DNA of 60,130 nucleotides from a virus, in the IMG/VR virus record IMGVR_UViG_3300025108_000048, positions 1 through 60,130 of that record. One strand, given 5' to 3'. Both the position numbers and the translations under genes were made by a program. Positions 32,034 through 41,390 of this stretch are shown here, piece after piece. The notes below the pieces were generated by a model. That model searched no databases and had not been told where the DNA came from. It saw only the letters and a program-made list of their open reading frames with translations. Within the stretch, counting starts at the first letter, position 1. Every line of letters begins with the position of its first letter.

Positions 32034-33134
32034 ATGGGATTAATTGTTAGAGTATTTGATATTGTTTCACCTAATGACTTTGATTTAAGTATTGGGTTGT
32101 CACCGTATGGGCCGTTCACAAAATTAGACGGACCTGGACCTGATAATTCTTGGCCAAACTCTACGGATAGAGACTATAGAACGGAACCAATTTATATTGG
32201 AGACAATGAACCCGAAGTGATTAATGGTGTACCACCATCATCAGAAGTAATATTTTATGATTTAGAGTTTGATACTGAATTTTGGTTGAAAATGGAGGAT
32301 AAGGTAAATGTTATAGATATATGTGGAGATAATCAAACACCAAGGTACATTGTAGAAAACATATACATACATGATAGTAAGACATTTGAATGTTACGATA
32401 AGATAAACTTTAGTGTGTCTTATGAATGTGTATTACCACCAACCCCAACACCCGAACCGACACCAGGAACAACCCCAACCCCAACTCCATCACCAACAGG
32501 TGTAGTTATAGACGACAAGACTGAAATTAATATATACTTTGATAATTCAGGTTCTATGGGTAGTACTGAAGCCCCACTAAATACTATGGCCACAACCATT
32601 CTTAAAAACTGTTTACTACCGTTTTATAACAACGACTCTGCCTTATATGATAGTAGGGTAAAAGTTTTAACTATGGGTCAACTTAATTTAAGTGAAAGAA
32701 GTTACGGTTGTATGGCAAGAACTGGTACAACAATTAATATTACTAAAGTCATAAACTTATCATTTCAAGATGAAGGACAATCAGTTTATCACGGTGGTAA
32801 TGGGTGGACTAATGCACAAACGAGAACGAATGCCTTTAATGCCGATATAACATTATTAAGAAATAACATTGATAATAACCCATCAGATTATATAGTTGGG
32901 GAGATTTTCCAAGTCCAAACCAATACTACTGGACAGTGGTTGTCCTTTAGAAATTTATTGGAATCGGTTGATGGTGGTTTAGGTCAATATACTGGTGTTT
33001 ATGGATTATCCGATAAACCTGAAATACATAATACCTATGGTGTTACACCAGGGAGTACTCCACAATATTATATGGGACTTATAATCACAGCAATTAATAA
33101 TTTAGGTTATAGTATACCTAACTGTACAGAATAA
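32034..33134 (+). CDS. Modular adhesin with von Willebrand factor A domain
   Basis: The 366-aa protein has an N-terminal domain of about 135 residues (MGLIVRVFDIVSPNDFDLSI), a Thr/Pro linker near 137-160 and a C-terminal domain of about 205 residues. The last begins with EINIYFDNSGSMGSTEAP. D-N-S-G-S fits the DxSxS metal-ion-dependent adhesion site of vWA domains, preceded by the expected hydrophobic strand and followed by an amphipathic helix. vWA domains bind protein ligands through a metal. Its place in the adhesin array and its late-type promoter suggest a virion-surface role. The N-terminal MGxIVR start is shared with the next gene. Confidence 0.75.
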   Translation: MGLIVRVFDIVSPNDFDLSIGLSPYGPFTKLDGPGPDNSWPNSTDRDYRTEPIYIGDNEPEVINGVPPSSEVIFYDLEFDTEFWLKMEDKVNVIDICGDNQTPRYIVENIYIHDSKTFECYDKINFSVSYECVLPPTPTPEPTPGTTPTPTPSPTGVVIDDKTEINIYFDNSGSMGSTEAPLNTMATTILKNCLLPFYNNDSALYDSRVKVLTMGQLNLSERSYGCMARTGTTINITKVINLSFQDEGQSVYHGGNGWTNAQTRTNAFNADITLLRNNIDNNPSDYIVGEIFQVQTNTTGQWLSFRNLLESVDGGLGQYTGVYGLSDKPEIHNTYGVTPGSTPQYYMGLIITAINNLGYSIPNCTE

Positions 33135-33141
33135 AGATAAT

Positions 33142-34122
33142 ATGGGGAGAATAGTAAGACTAAATATTTCGTTAGATAACAGTCATTCATTAGATGACTT
33201 TCCCGTTGATTTATATTCGGGTTTAACAAGTGGGGATACAACTAATTTAGTATATGCAAATATAGTTAGTACGGATATACCACTTGATCTAATGTTTGAA
33301 GATAGTGATTTAAATGTTAGTAATGACCCTAATAATCCTTTTGCACCACACTGTTATATGAGAATATCATCTGACGGATGTTATGATGAAATAATAAAAT
33401 TAGAGGTACCAAAAGTAGATTGTGAAATGTGTGTTGATTTCCAAGAAATTATACCAGAACCAACACCCACTTCAATACCACCAACACCTACTTCAATACC
33501 ACCAACACCTACTTCAATACCACCAACACCTACGGAAGGACCAACACCTACCCCAACACCGACATTACCACCTGGACCAAGTCCTACACCAACAACTACG
33601 AGTACACCAACCCCTACACCAACAAGTAGTCCTACACCAAGTCCTACACCAACAAGTACTGACGGACCAACAACATGTAATGAGTACTCATTATATATGA
33701 CAGGACAAGGTGAAACGTCCTCACAGTGGGAATGGACTGAATGTGGAGGTTCGGTTACAACATGGACAAATGTGGGTGCTAACTATAGGGTTGTATGTTC
33801 AGAAACAATACCGACATTAAATTACGGTGATGGGTTTAGTTTACTTAACGGGGATTGTGGTAATTATACGGTAAGTAGATGTACTGATGGACAACAATTT
33901 ACTGTTGCCAAAAATAAGAACTGTAACACAGGTACACCACCAGCATATAGTGTTGGAGATATTATCCAATTCAAAGAAATGAGCGTTACTAATGGTCAGT
34001 GTTTTGGTGCGTCCTACTGCGGTACTATTACCGCCACGGACTCAAATACACCACATGATGCGTTAGTAAGTAGGGCCGCAACAGTTGATGGTTGTGACGA
34101 TGTAATACATTGTGAGAATTAA
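33142..34122 (+). CDS. Modular adhesin with Thr/Pro linker and Cys-rich C-terminal module
   Basis: The 326-aa protein starts MGRIVRLNISLDNSHSLDDF, similar in its first residues to the previous gene. Three tandem PTPTSIP-type units lead into a Thr/Pro linker (about 107-175). After it comes a region with two Trp/Cys segments (SSQWEWTECGG, TWTNVGANYRVVC). The C-terminal module then runs from YTVSRCTDGQQF through YSVGDIIQF and YCGTITATD to GCDDVIHCEN. That module matches the C-terminus of the gene at 31339. It follows the vWA gene after 7 nt and probably shares its transcript. Confidence 0.72.
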   Translation: MGRIVRLNISLDNSHSLDDFPVDLYSGLTSGDTTNLVYANIVSTDIPLDLMFEDSDLNVSNDPNNPFAPHCYMRISSDGCYDEIIKLEVPKVDCEMCVDFQEIIPEPTPTSIPPTPTSIPPTPTSIPPTPTEGPTPTPTPTLPPGPSPTPTTTSTPTPTPTSSPTPSPTPTSTDGPTTCNEYSLYMTGQGETSSQWEWTECGGSVTTWTNVGANYRVVCSETIPTLNYGDGFSLLNGDCGNYTVSRCTDGQQFTVAKNKNCNTGTPPAYSVGDIIQFKEMSVTNGQCFGASYCGTITATDSNTPHDALVSRAATVDGCDDVIHCEN

Positions 34123-34143
34123 AAATTTTAATTTAAAATAAAG

Positions 34144-34151
34144 TATTTATA
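34144..34151 (+). promoter_or_regulatory. Late-type promoter box TATTTATA
   Basis: TATTTATA lies 24 nt upstream of the ATG at 34176, in an otherwise A-rich 53-nt gap. Confidence 0.5.
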
Positions 34152-34175
34152 TAATAAGAATAAAAAAATAGTAGA

Positions 34176-35726
34176 ATGGCAAGACAGTTTACAGTAACAT
34201 TGACATCAGGAACCGATTCAGGTCCTTACAACATATATTATGATTCGGTATCATCAGGTACGTTAGCCACTTTATGTGGAACATCTAATTTAGCGGAGAA
34301 CCTAACATTATCTCAAGTACAATCGGGAGTATGTGTTGAAGTTCCAAATGATGCGGACCGTATTATATTTTATAATACCAACCCTGACATTGCAAAAGAC
34401 TGTGAAACTAATCAGGAAGTTCATGAATTAACGAGTGAGCCAAGTCCTTCACCAACAACTACGAGTACACCAACCCCTACACCTACAGAAAGTAGTACAC
34501 CAACACCAACACCTACACCAAGTTCAACAGAAGATATTGCATGTCAATGTTTTGAGTTTATTAACACAACTCAAAATAATATTTCATATATATATACCGA
34601 TTGTAACGGTACAAGTGTAGAGGCGGTCTCTGATAAAGAACCATGGACATTCTACGTCTGTGCTCAAAGTATAGACAGTGTAACAAGTAATAAATTAACT
34701 TATAGTGTTTATGGCCCATGTGCTGAAGGAGTTTGTGTTAATACTCCATCACCAACACCAACTAACACACCAACATCAACACCTACGAGTACTCCTACAT
34801 CAACACCAACTCCAACACCTACAGCAACGGATATACAAGGAGTTCAATCGAGAGATCGAAAGTTCCAGAATTGTGGTACAACACCTGGATCTCCGGATAG
34901 TGCTGAAGTGGAAACTCAAGCAGCACCTGGTGACGGAGAATCGACTATTCCAATTTTTATATACCTAACGATAGATGAATATGGTAGTACACCAGGGTTA
35001 GGTGATAAAGTCCGTGTTAATTTCGGTACGAGTGATCAATATTGTTATGAATATGTTGGTATTGAAACAGGTGAGGAAAACACATCATTAGTGGTTGAAT
35101 TAGATGATTGTAATTGTGACACCGCTCAAGGTGTATGTAAATTCTTTGAAGTTGGTTCAGAAGTAGATCAAAGTAGATATGGTTTACGTTGGGTCCGTTC
35201 AAATGAGGAAACACCCACGACGGCTAAATTTAATAGTATGACCTCCACACCAATGGGACAGGAAGTCGGTAGTTCTGTAGCCGTCGGGGTATGTACCGCC
35301 ATTGGAACTTCAGTAAGTATATGGGATTCTAATGATGATTCATTAGTTTCGAATTTACCAGGAGTCAGTACTCTAGCTCAAAAGAATTCAAGTTGTGATG
35401 AGACTCCACTTGGAAGATGTCAATACAATGTCCCTGATGAACCTACTCAAACGAATAGAACAGTTACGGGTTGTACTTCAGGTAATATATATGTCATTAA
35501 TCATACTGAAACGTGTGACGCCGGTACTATACAAGCGTCTACAGATGAATTAGAATTAGGTGATGTAATATGGATTACCGTAGGTGATTGTGGTGAGGCT
35601 GTTGATGAATGTGCAACTGTGGGACAAGTTACCAATGATGAAATAACCGCGATTAGAAGAGGTCAAGAAACATTTAATGGGTGTTCCAATGATGAGGGCA
35701 ACGCCACAGGGTGTTACATGCCTTAA
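34176..35726 (+). CDS. Modular adhesin, paralogue of the gene at 35801
   Basis: The 516-aa protein has an N-terminal domain of about 85 residues (MARQFTVTLTSGTDSGPYNI) that resembles the N-terminus of the SprB-repeat gene. A Thr/Pro linker follows, then a Cys module at about 121-190 ([34 protein letters not shown]) and a second linker. A unique domain of about 200 residues comes next, and finally a C-terminal module (VTGCTSGNIYVINHTETC to GCYMP). The Cys module and the C-terminal module recur at 35801 with stretches of identical DNA. Probably a small fibre or fibre-tip protein; the receptor is unknown. Confidence 0.74.
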   Translation: MARQFTVTLTSGTDSGPYNIYYDSVSSGTLATLCGTSNLAENLTLSQVQSGVCVEVPNDADRIIFYNTNPDIAKDCETNQEVHELTSEPSPSPTTTSTPTPTPTESSTPTPTPTPSSTEDIACQCFEFINTTQNNISYIYTDCNGTSVEAVSDKEPWTFYVCAQSIDSVTSNKLTYSVYGPCAEGVCVNTPSPTPTNTPTSTPTSTPTSTPTPTPTATDIQGVQSRDRKFQNCGTTPGSPDSAEVETQAAPGDGESTIPIFIYLTIDEYGSTPGLGDKVRVNFGTSDQYCYEYVGIETGEENTSLVVELDDCNCDTAQGVCKFFEVGSEVDQSRYGLRWVRSNEETPTTAKFNSMTSTPMGQEVGSSVAVGVCTAIGTSVSIWDSNDDSLVSNLPGVSTLAQKNSSCDETPLGRCQYNVPDEPTQTNRTVTGCTSGNIYVINHTETCDAGTIQASTDELELGDVIWITVGDCGEAVDECATVGQVTNDEITAIRRGQETFNGCSNDEGNATGCYMP

Positions 35727-35771
35727 TTAAATTTAACCTATAAGTTGTGGTTTATTAATTTGTTTCCATTG

Positions 35772-35779
35772 TATTTATA
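35772..35779 (+). promoter_or_regulatory. Late-type promoter box TATTTATA
   Basis: TATTTATA lies 21 nt before the ATG at 35801, in the 74-nt gap between the two paralogues. Confidence 0.5.
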
Positions 35780-35800
35780 TACATAGACTAAATATATATA

Positions 35801-37279
35801 ATGGGTAATCTTGTAACAGTTAAAAATAATTATGATAATGGAGTGTGTAGTGGATTTACCATATACACAGGTACCACTTACAATGGACACCCATTTACAA
35901 TACCACCTTCCGCAAATAGTATAGGTTTTCACACATTACCACATACCTTTGATATTGGATATTATAGTGGTCCATTATATGTCTTTTTAGAGCATTGTGA
36001 CAATCATATTTCACCCCCACCAAACGAAGACCCAAAAAAACAAGGTGGATTCCAAGTAGTACTAATCGATGTTGATTGTGAAGTATGTCCACCAAATTCG
36101 GATTCAATTGACTGTACAATGATTGTTAGTTTTGTGGAAAATAAATCCACTGACTGTAACTTTACGGTAACTTTTGACGAGATACTTACATCACCATCAC
36201 CAACACCGACATCAACAAGTACACCAACACCAACACCGACATCAACAAGTACACCAACACCAACACCAACATCAACAAGTACACCAACACCAACACCAAC
36301 ATCAACAAGTACACCAACACCAACACCAAGTTCAACAGAAGATATTGCATGTCAATGTTTTGAGATTAATAGTAACCGTCAGGGTTATTTCAATTACTCA
36401 TATTTTGATTGTAATGGTGTGAGGGTAGATGCAACGTCTGAGACTCCACCAATGCAGGAAATAACATTTTACGTGTGTGCACAAAGTATAATATCAGTTG
36501 CTGATAAAGTGACTTATAGTGTTTATGGCCCATGTGCTGAAGGAGTTTGTGTTAATACTCCATCACCAACACCTACACAAACACCTACACCTACTCCAAC
36601 GAGTACCCCAACAAGTACACCAACATCAACACCTACGAGTACTCCTACGAGTACACCAACATCAACACCAACAAACACACCAACATCAACACCTACGAGT
36701 ACTCCTACACCAACACCAACTAATACTCCAACCCCAACTCCAACATCAACGTCACTTATACAGTTAGAATGTGTAATTGCCACCTTTACTGCTAGTGGAG
36801 GTAATTTAACGGTTACTTATGATCCGTGTGGTGGAGGTAAGAGACAAAATCTGTTTATATTTGATGGTCAGACAGGAGAGACCGTTTGTGCACAAAACAA
36901 CTCATGGACATATGATTATCCTGATTATTTAGGTAGTGTAAGTATTGACCCATGTCCTCCCGATCAAACCCCAAGTCCATCAGGTGTAGATGATGAACCA
37001 AGTAATGGTAATAGGGCGGTTATAGGTTGTGATTCAAATACTGAATATATAATTAATGAGAACGAAACATGTTTAAATGGTCAGATGGCAATCACCGCAA
37101 ACCAATTGCAACCGGGTGAAATAATATGGATCAGTGCTGAAGAGTGTGGTGATGTTATTGAATGTGCAACTGTAGGGGTACCTAAGGTAGGTCCAATAAC
37201 TGCAGTTAGGTATAATGAGAATACGTTTGAGGATTGTAGTCAAGAAGAAAACTTTCAGGGTGGGTGTTACATGCCTTAA
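35801..37279 (+). CDS. Modular adhesin, paralogue of the gene at 34176
   Basis: The 492-aa protein has its own N-terminal domain of about 130 residues with several cysteines. A linker contains four near-identical units of [10 protein letters not shown] type (about 136-176). A Cys module follows at about 181-251 ([34 protein letters not shown]), then a long Thr/Pro linker, a short unique domain and the C-terminal module ending GCYMP. It differs from the 34176 protein in the N-terminus and central domain but shares both Cys modules and the terminal one, so it looks like a domain-shuffled copy. Confidence 0.74.
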   Translation: MGNLVTVKNNYDNGVCSGFTIYTGTTYNGHPFTIPPSANSIGFHTLPHTFDIGYYSGPLYVFLEHCDNHISPPPNEDPKKQGGFQVVLIDVDCEVCPPNSDSIDCTMIVSFVENKSTDCNFTVTFDEILTSPSPTPTSTSTPTPTPTSTSTPTPTPTSTSTPTPTPTSTSTPTPTPSSTEDIACQCFEINSNRQGYFNYSYFDCNGVRVDATSETPPMQEITFYVCAQSIISVADKVTYSVYGPCAEGVCVNTPSPTPTQTPTPTPTSTPTSTPTSTPTSTPTSTPTSTPTNTPTSTPTSTPTPTPTNTPTPTPTSTSLIQLECVIATFTASGGNLTVTYDPCGGGKRQNLFIFDGQTGETVCAQNNSWTYDYPDYLGSVSIDPCPPDQTPSPSGVDDEPSNGNRAVIGCDSNTEYIINENETCLNGQMAITANQLQPGEIIWISAEECGDVIECATVGVPKVGPITAVRYNENTFEDCSQEENFQGGCYMP

Positions 37280-37315
37280 TTTAATTATGACAATCCATAA
37301 AAATTTATTATATGA

Positions 37316-37323
37316 TATTTATT
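37316..37323 (+). promoter_or_regulatory. Late-type promoter box TATTTATT
   Basis: TATTTATT lies 29 nt before the ATG at 37353. A second box, TATACT at 37341-37346, ends 6 nt before the same ATG, so either could set the start. Confidence 0.45.
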
Positions 37324-37352
37324 ATTAACACTAAAATACGTATACTTTAATT

Positions 37353-39644
37353 ATGAGTTTCTTAAATCAAAATAATGCGGAATTTTTATCAGCAAGACTA
37401 ACCCAAAAGGGTAGAAAATCTATTGCTGAGGGAGATTTTCAAATAAAGTTTTTTCAGGTAGGAGATTCTGAGTTCGATTATACTCAACCTTTTCACCAAT
37501 TAAATGGAGAAATAAACACACCACAACAAAGTGTTTTCGCACCTTTTGATAAAGATAGTCAAGTAAAGTACCCTTATTTAATGGATGGTAATCGTGCAAC
37601 TACTTATGGGGTACCTATTAAAGATTCCATTACTGAAACTTTAAGAAACGGAATGGGACCTGCAGGGTTTGTAACTGAATATAAAGAATATGATGAAGTT
37701 AACTGTAGTGGTACTACCATAGAATGTGCGACAGTCAGGTTACCTTTAAGTGGGGTAAGCGCAACCAATACAATAACATTTACAGAAACACAAGCGTATT
37801 TAGATTGTGATAATGGATCTACCTCTTCAATAGACACGAATTATTTATCTAGATTTAATCAATGTGAATACATCACTATTGTTTTTAATAATGAATTTGT
37901 AAGTGAAGAACAGGTTATAACGAGTAATTCAACTAGTTTAGTTTATAAAATTTTAAATATAACAACAGTAACAGGGATTACAACAACACCTAATTGTGAT
38001 GAAGTCATAACAGGTCAAACCACAATAACTGTTGATAGGTATACACCCGATTTCACGTCGATTAACGGTTATGCCGAAATTGTGTGTAATAAATGTAAAA
38101 TAGAACACCCTTTATCGGGAACTACAGCTGAGGTATGTGTCTCTAATCAAGTTGATCCGAGTGAACAACATGATCCATGGACATTAAATACCGTTTGGAA
38201 AGAATTACCTATTGGCGGACAGATTGATGATGAGAGTATAAGTGGGTATACTAGTGCTAAACACATATCCACAATGGAATACTTAGGATATGGGACTTCA
38301 AGTGGTCAGGTAACAAATACAGGAACCACTTACTTTAACTCATATGATGAAGAAATTACGGTTTCTCCTGAAGAACAAAAATGTATTGCGGTTATACATT
38401 ACTCAGAATTAGGTCACGTATTTGAAGATCCTGAAAGGTTTTTTAAGTATGATGATTATATTGGTAGTTCTACAGGAACTACGGAAGGTGTGTTGGTAGA
38501 TGAAGAAGTGGTATCGGATGTTGAATTCTTCAATATATACCTACCATTTATATATTATGAAAACAGTACAGGTACCACCGTTGGATCTGAATTCAAAATG
38601 GGTGAAACAGACTATTATTTAGATTCGACAGTTGCAGGAACACCGGGAGATATTAGAACTAGATATATTAAATTTCGTTACATACTAGATGAAATAGGTA
38701 AAAAGGTAGGTAAAGTATTTGTAGATAAAAAAATTATAGTATTTGATGATCAGGAGTTAGTTGCATTATTAGACTACAGATCAAATAGAAGATACACATT
38801 ACCAACACCAAAAGTATACCACATCCCTAGTGATGGTGTAATTGCGGAATCATGTTTTTCAGGTACAACAGAACAAACATACCATATAACATATATGTTA
38901 AGTTATGTTGATGGGAACGAATTTGAATTAAATGGTTTACCATGTAATAACTTCTCTAAGGTACAGATAAATGTGGTGGATAATGAATGTGAAATCAAAT
39001 ATCCTGCAAATATAGGTATTAAATGGGGAGGTGAAGACCATCCAAATGGAGTAGGATCTTTTCAACATATGAATACGACTTTTAGTGGATCAACTAAAGG
39101 TTATATCGCAAATAAATTATGGATTTTGGTACAAGAAACCACAAATGAGGTTAATACGATACCTGATCCAACACAATGGACTAAAATAGATATTACCGAT
39201 AAAATACCTAATCATGTTTCGGGTTTAATTGATCCAACTAAACTTAGAGACCACACTTTTGTTATTAAACAGACCGATATAGATGGGGGTAGTTTATTTG
39301 ATATAGAGGACTACCTAAAAGAATTACCAACAGGAACAGATTATATGGGAAGTTCAGACCCCTCTACCGATCCACAATTCGGTGATGAACAACCCTTCCC
39401 TGGTAGTATAAAATTAGTTAGATCTACAGACATCGAAGAGATGAGATTCTTGGTTAATTTACCACACACTCAGTGGAATTTATCACAAAACCCTACACTC
39501 GATAACGGTATAAGAAGTAATGAGGAAAGAATAACTGAAGTCGCATTACTTAACCAAAATAAAGAAACCTTAGTTACCGCTAAGACATCATCACCTATTA
39601 AGAGAACAGGATCTCAAGTAATTTCAGTAAAAATAGATTTTTAA
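37353..39644 (+). CDS. Virion structural protein
   Basis: The 763-aa protein begins MSFLNQNNAEFLSARLTQKG, followed by GRKSIAEGDFQIKFFQVGDSE, an N-terminus I associate with structural proteins of T4-like phages of marine and freshwater bacteria. The rest is beta-rich with repeated GTT and Cys-containing turns, without Thr/Pro linkers. It ends the adhesin region and precedes the replication genes. A tail or neck position is likely from context; the exact role is not known. Confidence 0.68.
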   Translation: MSFLNQNNAEFLSARLTQKGRKSIAEGDFQIKFFQVGDSEFDYTQPFHQLNGEINTPQQSVFAPFDKDSQVKYPYLMDGNRATTYGVPIKDSITETLRNGMGPAGFVTEYKEYDEVNCSGTTIECATVRLPLSGVSATNTITFTETQAYLDCDNGSTSSIDTNYLSRFNQCEYITIVFNNEFVSEEQVITSNSTSLVYKILNITTVTGITTTPNCDEVITGQTTITVDRYTPDFTSINGYAEIVCNKCKIEHPLSGTTAEVCVSNQVDPSEQHDPWTLNTVWKELPIGGQIDDESISGYTSAKHISTMEYLGYGTSSGQVTNTGTTYFNSYDEEITVSPEEQKCIAVIHYSELGHVFEDPERFFKYDDYIGSSTGTTEGVLVDEEVVSDVEFFNIYLPFIYYENSTGTTVGSEFKMGETDYYLDSTVAGTPGDIRTRYIKFRYILDEIGKKVGKVFVDKKIIVFDDQELVALLDYRSNRRYTLPTPKVYHIPSDGVIAESCFSGTTEQTYHITYMLSYVDGNEFELNGLPCNNFSKVQINVVDNECEIKYPANIGIKWGGEDHPNGVGSFQHMNTTFSGSTKGYIANKLWILVQETTNEVNTIPDPTQWTKIDITDKIPNHVSGLIDPTKLRDHTFVIKQTDIDGGSLFDIEDYLKELPTGTDYMGSSDPSTDPQFGDEQPFPGSIKLVRSTDIEEMRFLVNLPHTQWNLSQNPTLDNGIRSNEERITEVALLNQNKETLVTAKTSSPIKRTGSQVISVKIDF

Positions 39645-39693
39645 TCTTTACAATCTCCTTAAATTTGTTTATTAATTGTCTATATACATTTAT

Positions 39694-40299
39694 ATGGACA
39701 AGAAATTTAAAAACAAACCGAAAATATTAGGATTAGACATTTCTACAAAAACCATTGGCTGGGCTCTGTTTGATATAACAGGATCACATCTACTTGAGTT
39801 AACTCACTTTTCACCTAAGATAAAACCAAAACCTGAGGATAAAATAGAGGAACTACTTAAAAAGGCCGACGGGTTCAGAAAACACTTAGAAAACTATAAA
39901 GACATCGGTATTACTAAGGTTATTATCGAAGAACCACTGTTAAACTCAAACAATGTTTATACGGTTGGTACTTTACTTAGATATAATAGTATGATTCTTT
40001 TATCTTGTTTCGATGTTTTAGGTATTGTACCCACATTTATATCAACATACAACGCTAGAAAATTTGCATTCCCCGATTTAGTGGGACAGAACTCGAAAGG
40101 ACGAAACGTACTTTTTGGTGGTTATCCTAAAACTATCGATAAAAAACATGTGGTATGGGAACATGTGAATGATTTGTTTCCTGAAGTAGAATGGCCACTT
40201 GCAAGGACGGGTAATCTTAAAAAAGAAAATTACGATATGAGTGATGCCGCAACTGCGGTCATTGGTTACATAAATAAAATAAAAAGTGAAGAGAAGTAA
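39694..40299 (+). CDS. RuvC-like Holliday junction resolvase
   Basis: The 201-aa protein starts with the RNase H-fold strand ILGLDISTKTIGWALFD (Asp15). It has VIIEEPL near residue 77 and ends with DMSDAATAVIGYI (Asp181, Asp184). This spacing of acidic residues matches RuvC-type crossover junction endonucleases, which resolve branched DNA before packaging. A TTG start 18 nt upstream is possible, but the ATG at 39694 gives the normal N-terminus. In T4 the unrelated gp49 performs this job; no gp49-like gene is seen here. Confidence 0.8.
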   Translation: MDKKFKNKPKILGLDISTKTIGWALFDITGSHLLELTHFSPKIKPKPEDKIEELLKKADGFRKHLENYKDIGITKVIIEEPLLNSNNVYTVGTLLRYNSMILLSCFDVLGIVPTFISTYNARKFAFPDLVGQNSKGRNVLFGGYPKTIDKKHVVWEHVNDLFPEVEWPLARTGNLKKENYDMSDAATAVIGYINKIKSEEK

Positions 40300-40333
40300 T
40301 ATAGGTCCTTTACTTTGTTGAATTAATTACTTA

Positions 40334-40421
40334 TATTTATTAAAAACGGGGCGTATAGGGTTTATTCTCTATACGTTGGTTGGTTGTCCCCAGGGAGTGG
40401 TGTTCCTGGGGACTTTTTTTT
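40334..40421 (+). ncRNA. Candidate small structured RNA
   Basis: A late-type box TATTTATT (40334-40341) is followed by two consecutive hairpins and a T tract before the primase promoter. Hairpin 1 is CGTATAG (40352-40358) paired with CTATACG (40369-40375). Hairpin 2 is GTCCCCAGG (40386-40394) paired with CCTGGGGAC (40405-40413). No credible reading frame lies between. A transcript from the box would be roughly 65-75 nt. The alternative is a plain terminator for the resolvase gene plus an unrelated hairpin. Confidence 0.4.
40386..40421 (+). terminator. Strong Rho-independent terminator
   Basis: Perfect 9-bp GC-rich stem, 10-nt loop and a run of eight T. It insulates the resolvase gene (and the candidate small RNA) from the primase operon. 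GC content is conspicuously higher than in the surroundings. Confidence 0.92.
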
Positions 40422-40436
40422 CTCATTTATTTTTCG

Positions 40437-40442
40437 TATATT
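40437..40442 (+). promoter_or_regulatory. Promoter -10 box TATATT before the primase gene
   Basis: The context CGTATATT is shared with the boxes at 55976 and 56464. The box ends 6 nt before the ATG at 40449, so the mRNA is predicted to be leaderless. The -35 position falls in the terminator T tract and is a poor match. Confidence 0.5.
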
Positions 40443-40448
40443 CTAAGT

Positions 40449-41390
40449 ATGATGACCCAAGAAGTAGATTTTATACCGTTAGTCGATGTTCTCCACGATA
40501 TATTTGGTGAAAGTAGATCACATAATGATGTTAGAGGTCAGATTACGTTTGATTGTCCTGTGTGTTCTCACGATATAAAGGGTTTAGATGAGGGTGATGG
40601 TAAGGGTAACTTGGAGATAAACTATAAGATGTTTGTTTATAAATGTTGGGTTTGTTCCGAGACATATCATACACATGGTCATCTAAATAAGTTAGTTTAT
40701 AAGTACGGAAGTAAATTACAAATTAGAGATTTCAAATTATATAGTCCTGATGAGTTTGTATACCGTGCAGACAAACAATTTAAAAAATTAAGACTACCTA
40801 AAGAGTTTATAGAATTTTCTGAAGCGAGTATGGGTAGGAAATTAACTCACCATTACAAACAGGCATACAAATATCTAAGAGGTAGAAATATAAGTGATGA
40901 TATGATACAGAAGTATCGTATTGGTTATTGTGATAATGGTTTATATGAAAATAGAGTTATTATACCATCCTATGACGAGTATGATGATATCAATTATTTT
41001 GTTGCTAGGTCGTTTACAAGATACAGTAGGAGAAAATATATGAATCCTCAAGCGGATAAAGAGAGTTTGATATGGAATGAACATTTAATCGATTGGGAAA
41101 AACCAGTTTATATTGTTGAGGGTGCGTTTGATAGTTTATTTTTAGAAAATTCCATACCAATGTTAGGTAAGTTCATTACCGACAACTTATTGGAGAAGAT
41201 ATATGACAACGCAAGTAAAGTAACCATTGTTTTAGATGGAGACGCGTGGTCAGACACTAAAAAATTATACCACAGAATGAATGTGGGGAGACTCATGGGT
41301 AAGGTATGGGTAATAAAATTAGATATAGATAAAGATATTGCCGATATGGGTGGTGATTTATCAAATTATAACGAAATACAATTAGATTAA
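40449..41390 (+). CDS. DNA primase (DnaG / T4 gp61-like)
   Basis: The 313-aa protein has an N-terminal zinc ribbon, CPVC at residues 36-39 and CWVC at 66-69. A middle region contains YLRGRNISDDMIQKYRIGYC (the DnaG-type segment before Toprim). A Toprim domain follows, with IVEGAFDSLFLEN and VTIVLDGDAWSD carrying the Glu and DxD residues. It would synthesise RNA primers together with the helicase at 1528. The reading frame extends upstream to 40380 through the terminator hairpin, but the doubled ATG at 40449/40452 gives a normal N-terminus just behind the promoter. It overlaps the next gene by 1 nt (TAATG). Confidence 0.9.
   Translation: MMTQEVDFIPLVDVLHDIFGESRSHNDVRGQITFDCPVCSHDIKGLDEGDGKGNLEINYKMFVYKCWVCSETYHTHGHLNKLVYKYGSKLQIRDFKLYSPDEFVYRADKQFKKLRLPKEFIEFSEASMGRKLTHHYKQAYKYLRGRNISDDMIQKYRIGYCDNGLYENRVIIPSYDEYDDINYFVARSFTRYSRRKYMNPQADKESLIWNEHLIDWEKPVYIVEGAFDSLFLENSIPMLGKFITDNLLEKIYDNASKVTIVLDGDAWSDTKKLYHRMNVGRLMGKVWVIKLDIDKDIADMGGDLSNYNEIQLD

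Noticed and set aside
36186-36330. Four tandem 30-nt repeats in the linker of the 35801 gene as a separate mobile element
   Set aside because: They simply encode four [10 protein letters not shown] units in frame; a linker length polymorphism is a sufficient explanation.
25065-37279. Diversity-generating retroelement
   Set aside because: No reverse transcriptase gene and no template/variable repeat pair with A-specific changes were seen; shuffling between linkers explains the pattern better.
40380-40448. Longer start of the primase gene
   Set aside because: It would begin inside the strong terminator hairpin; the doubled ATG at 40449 lies right after the promoter and gives a normal primase N-terminus.
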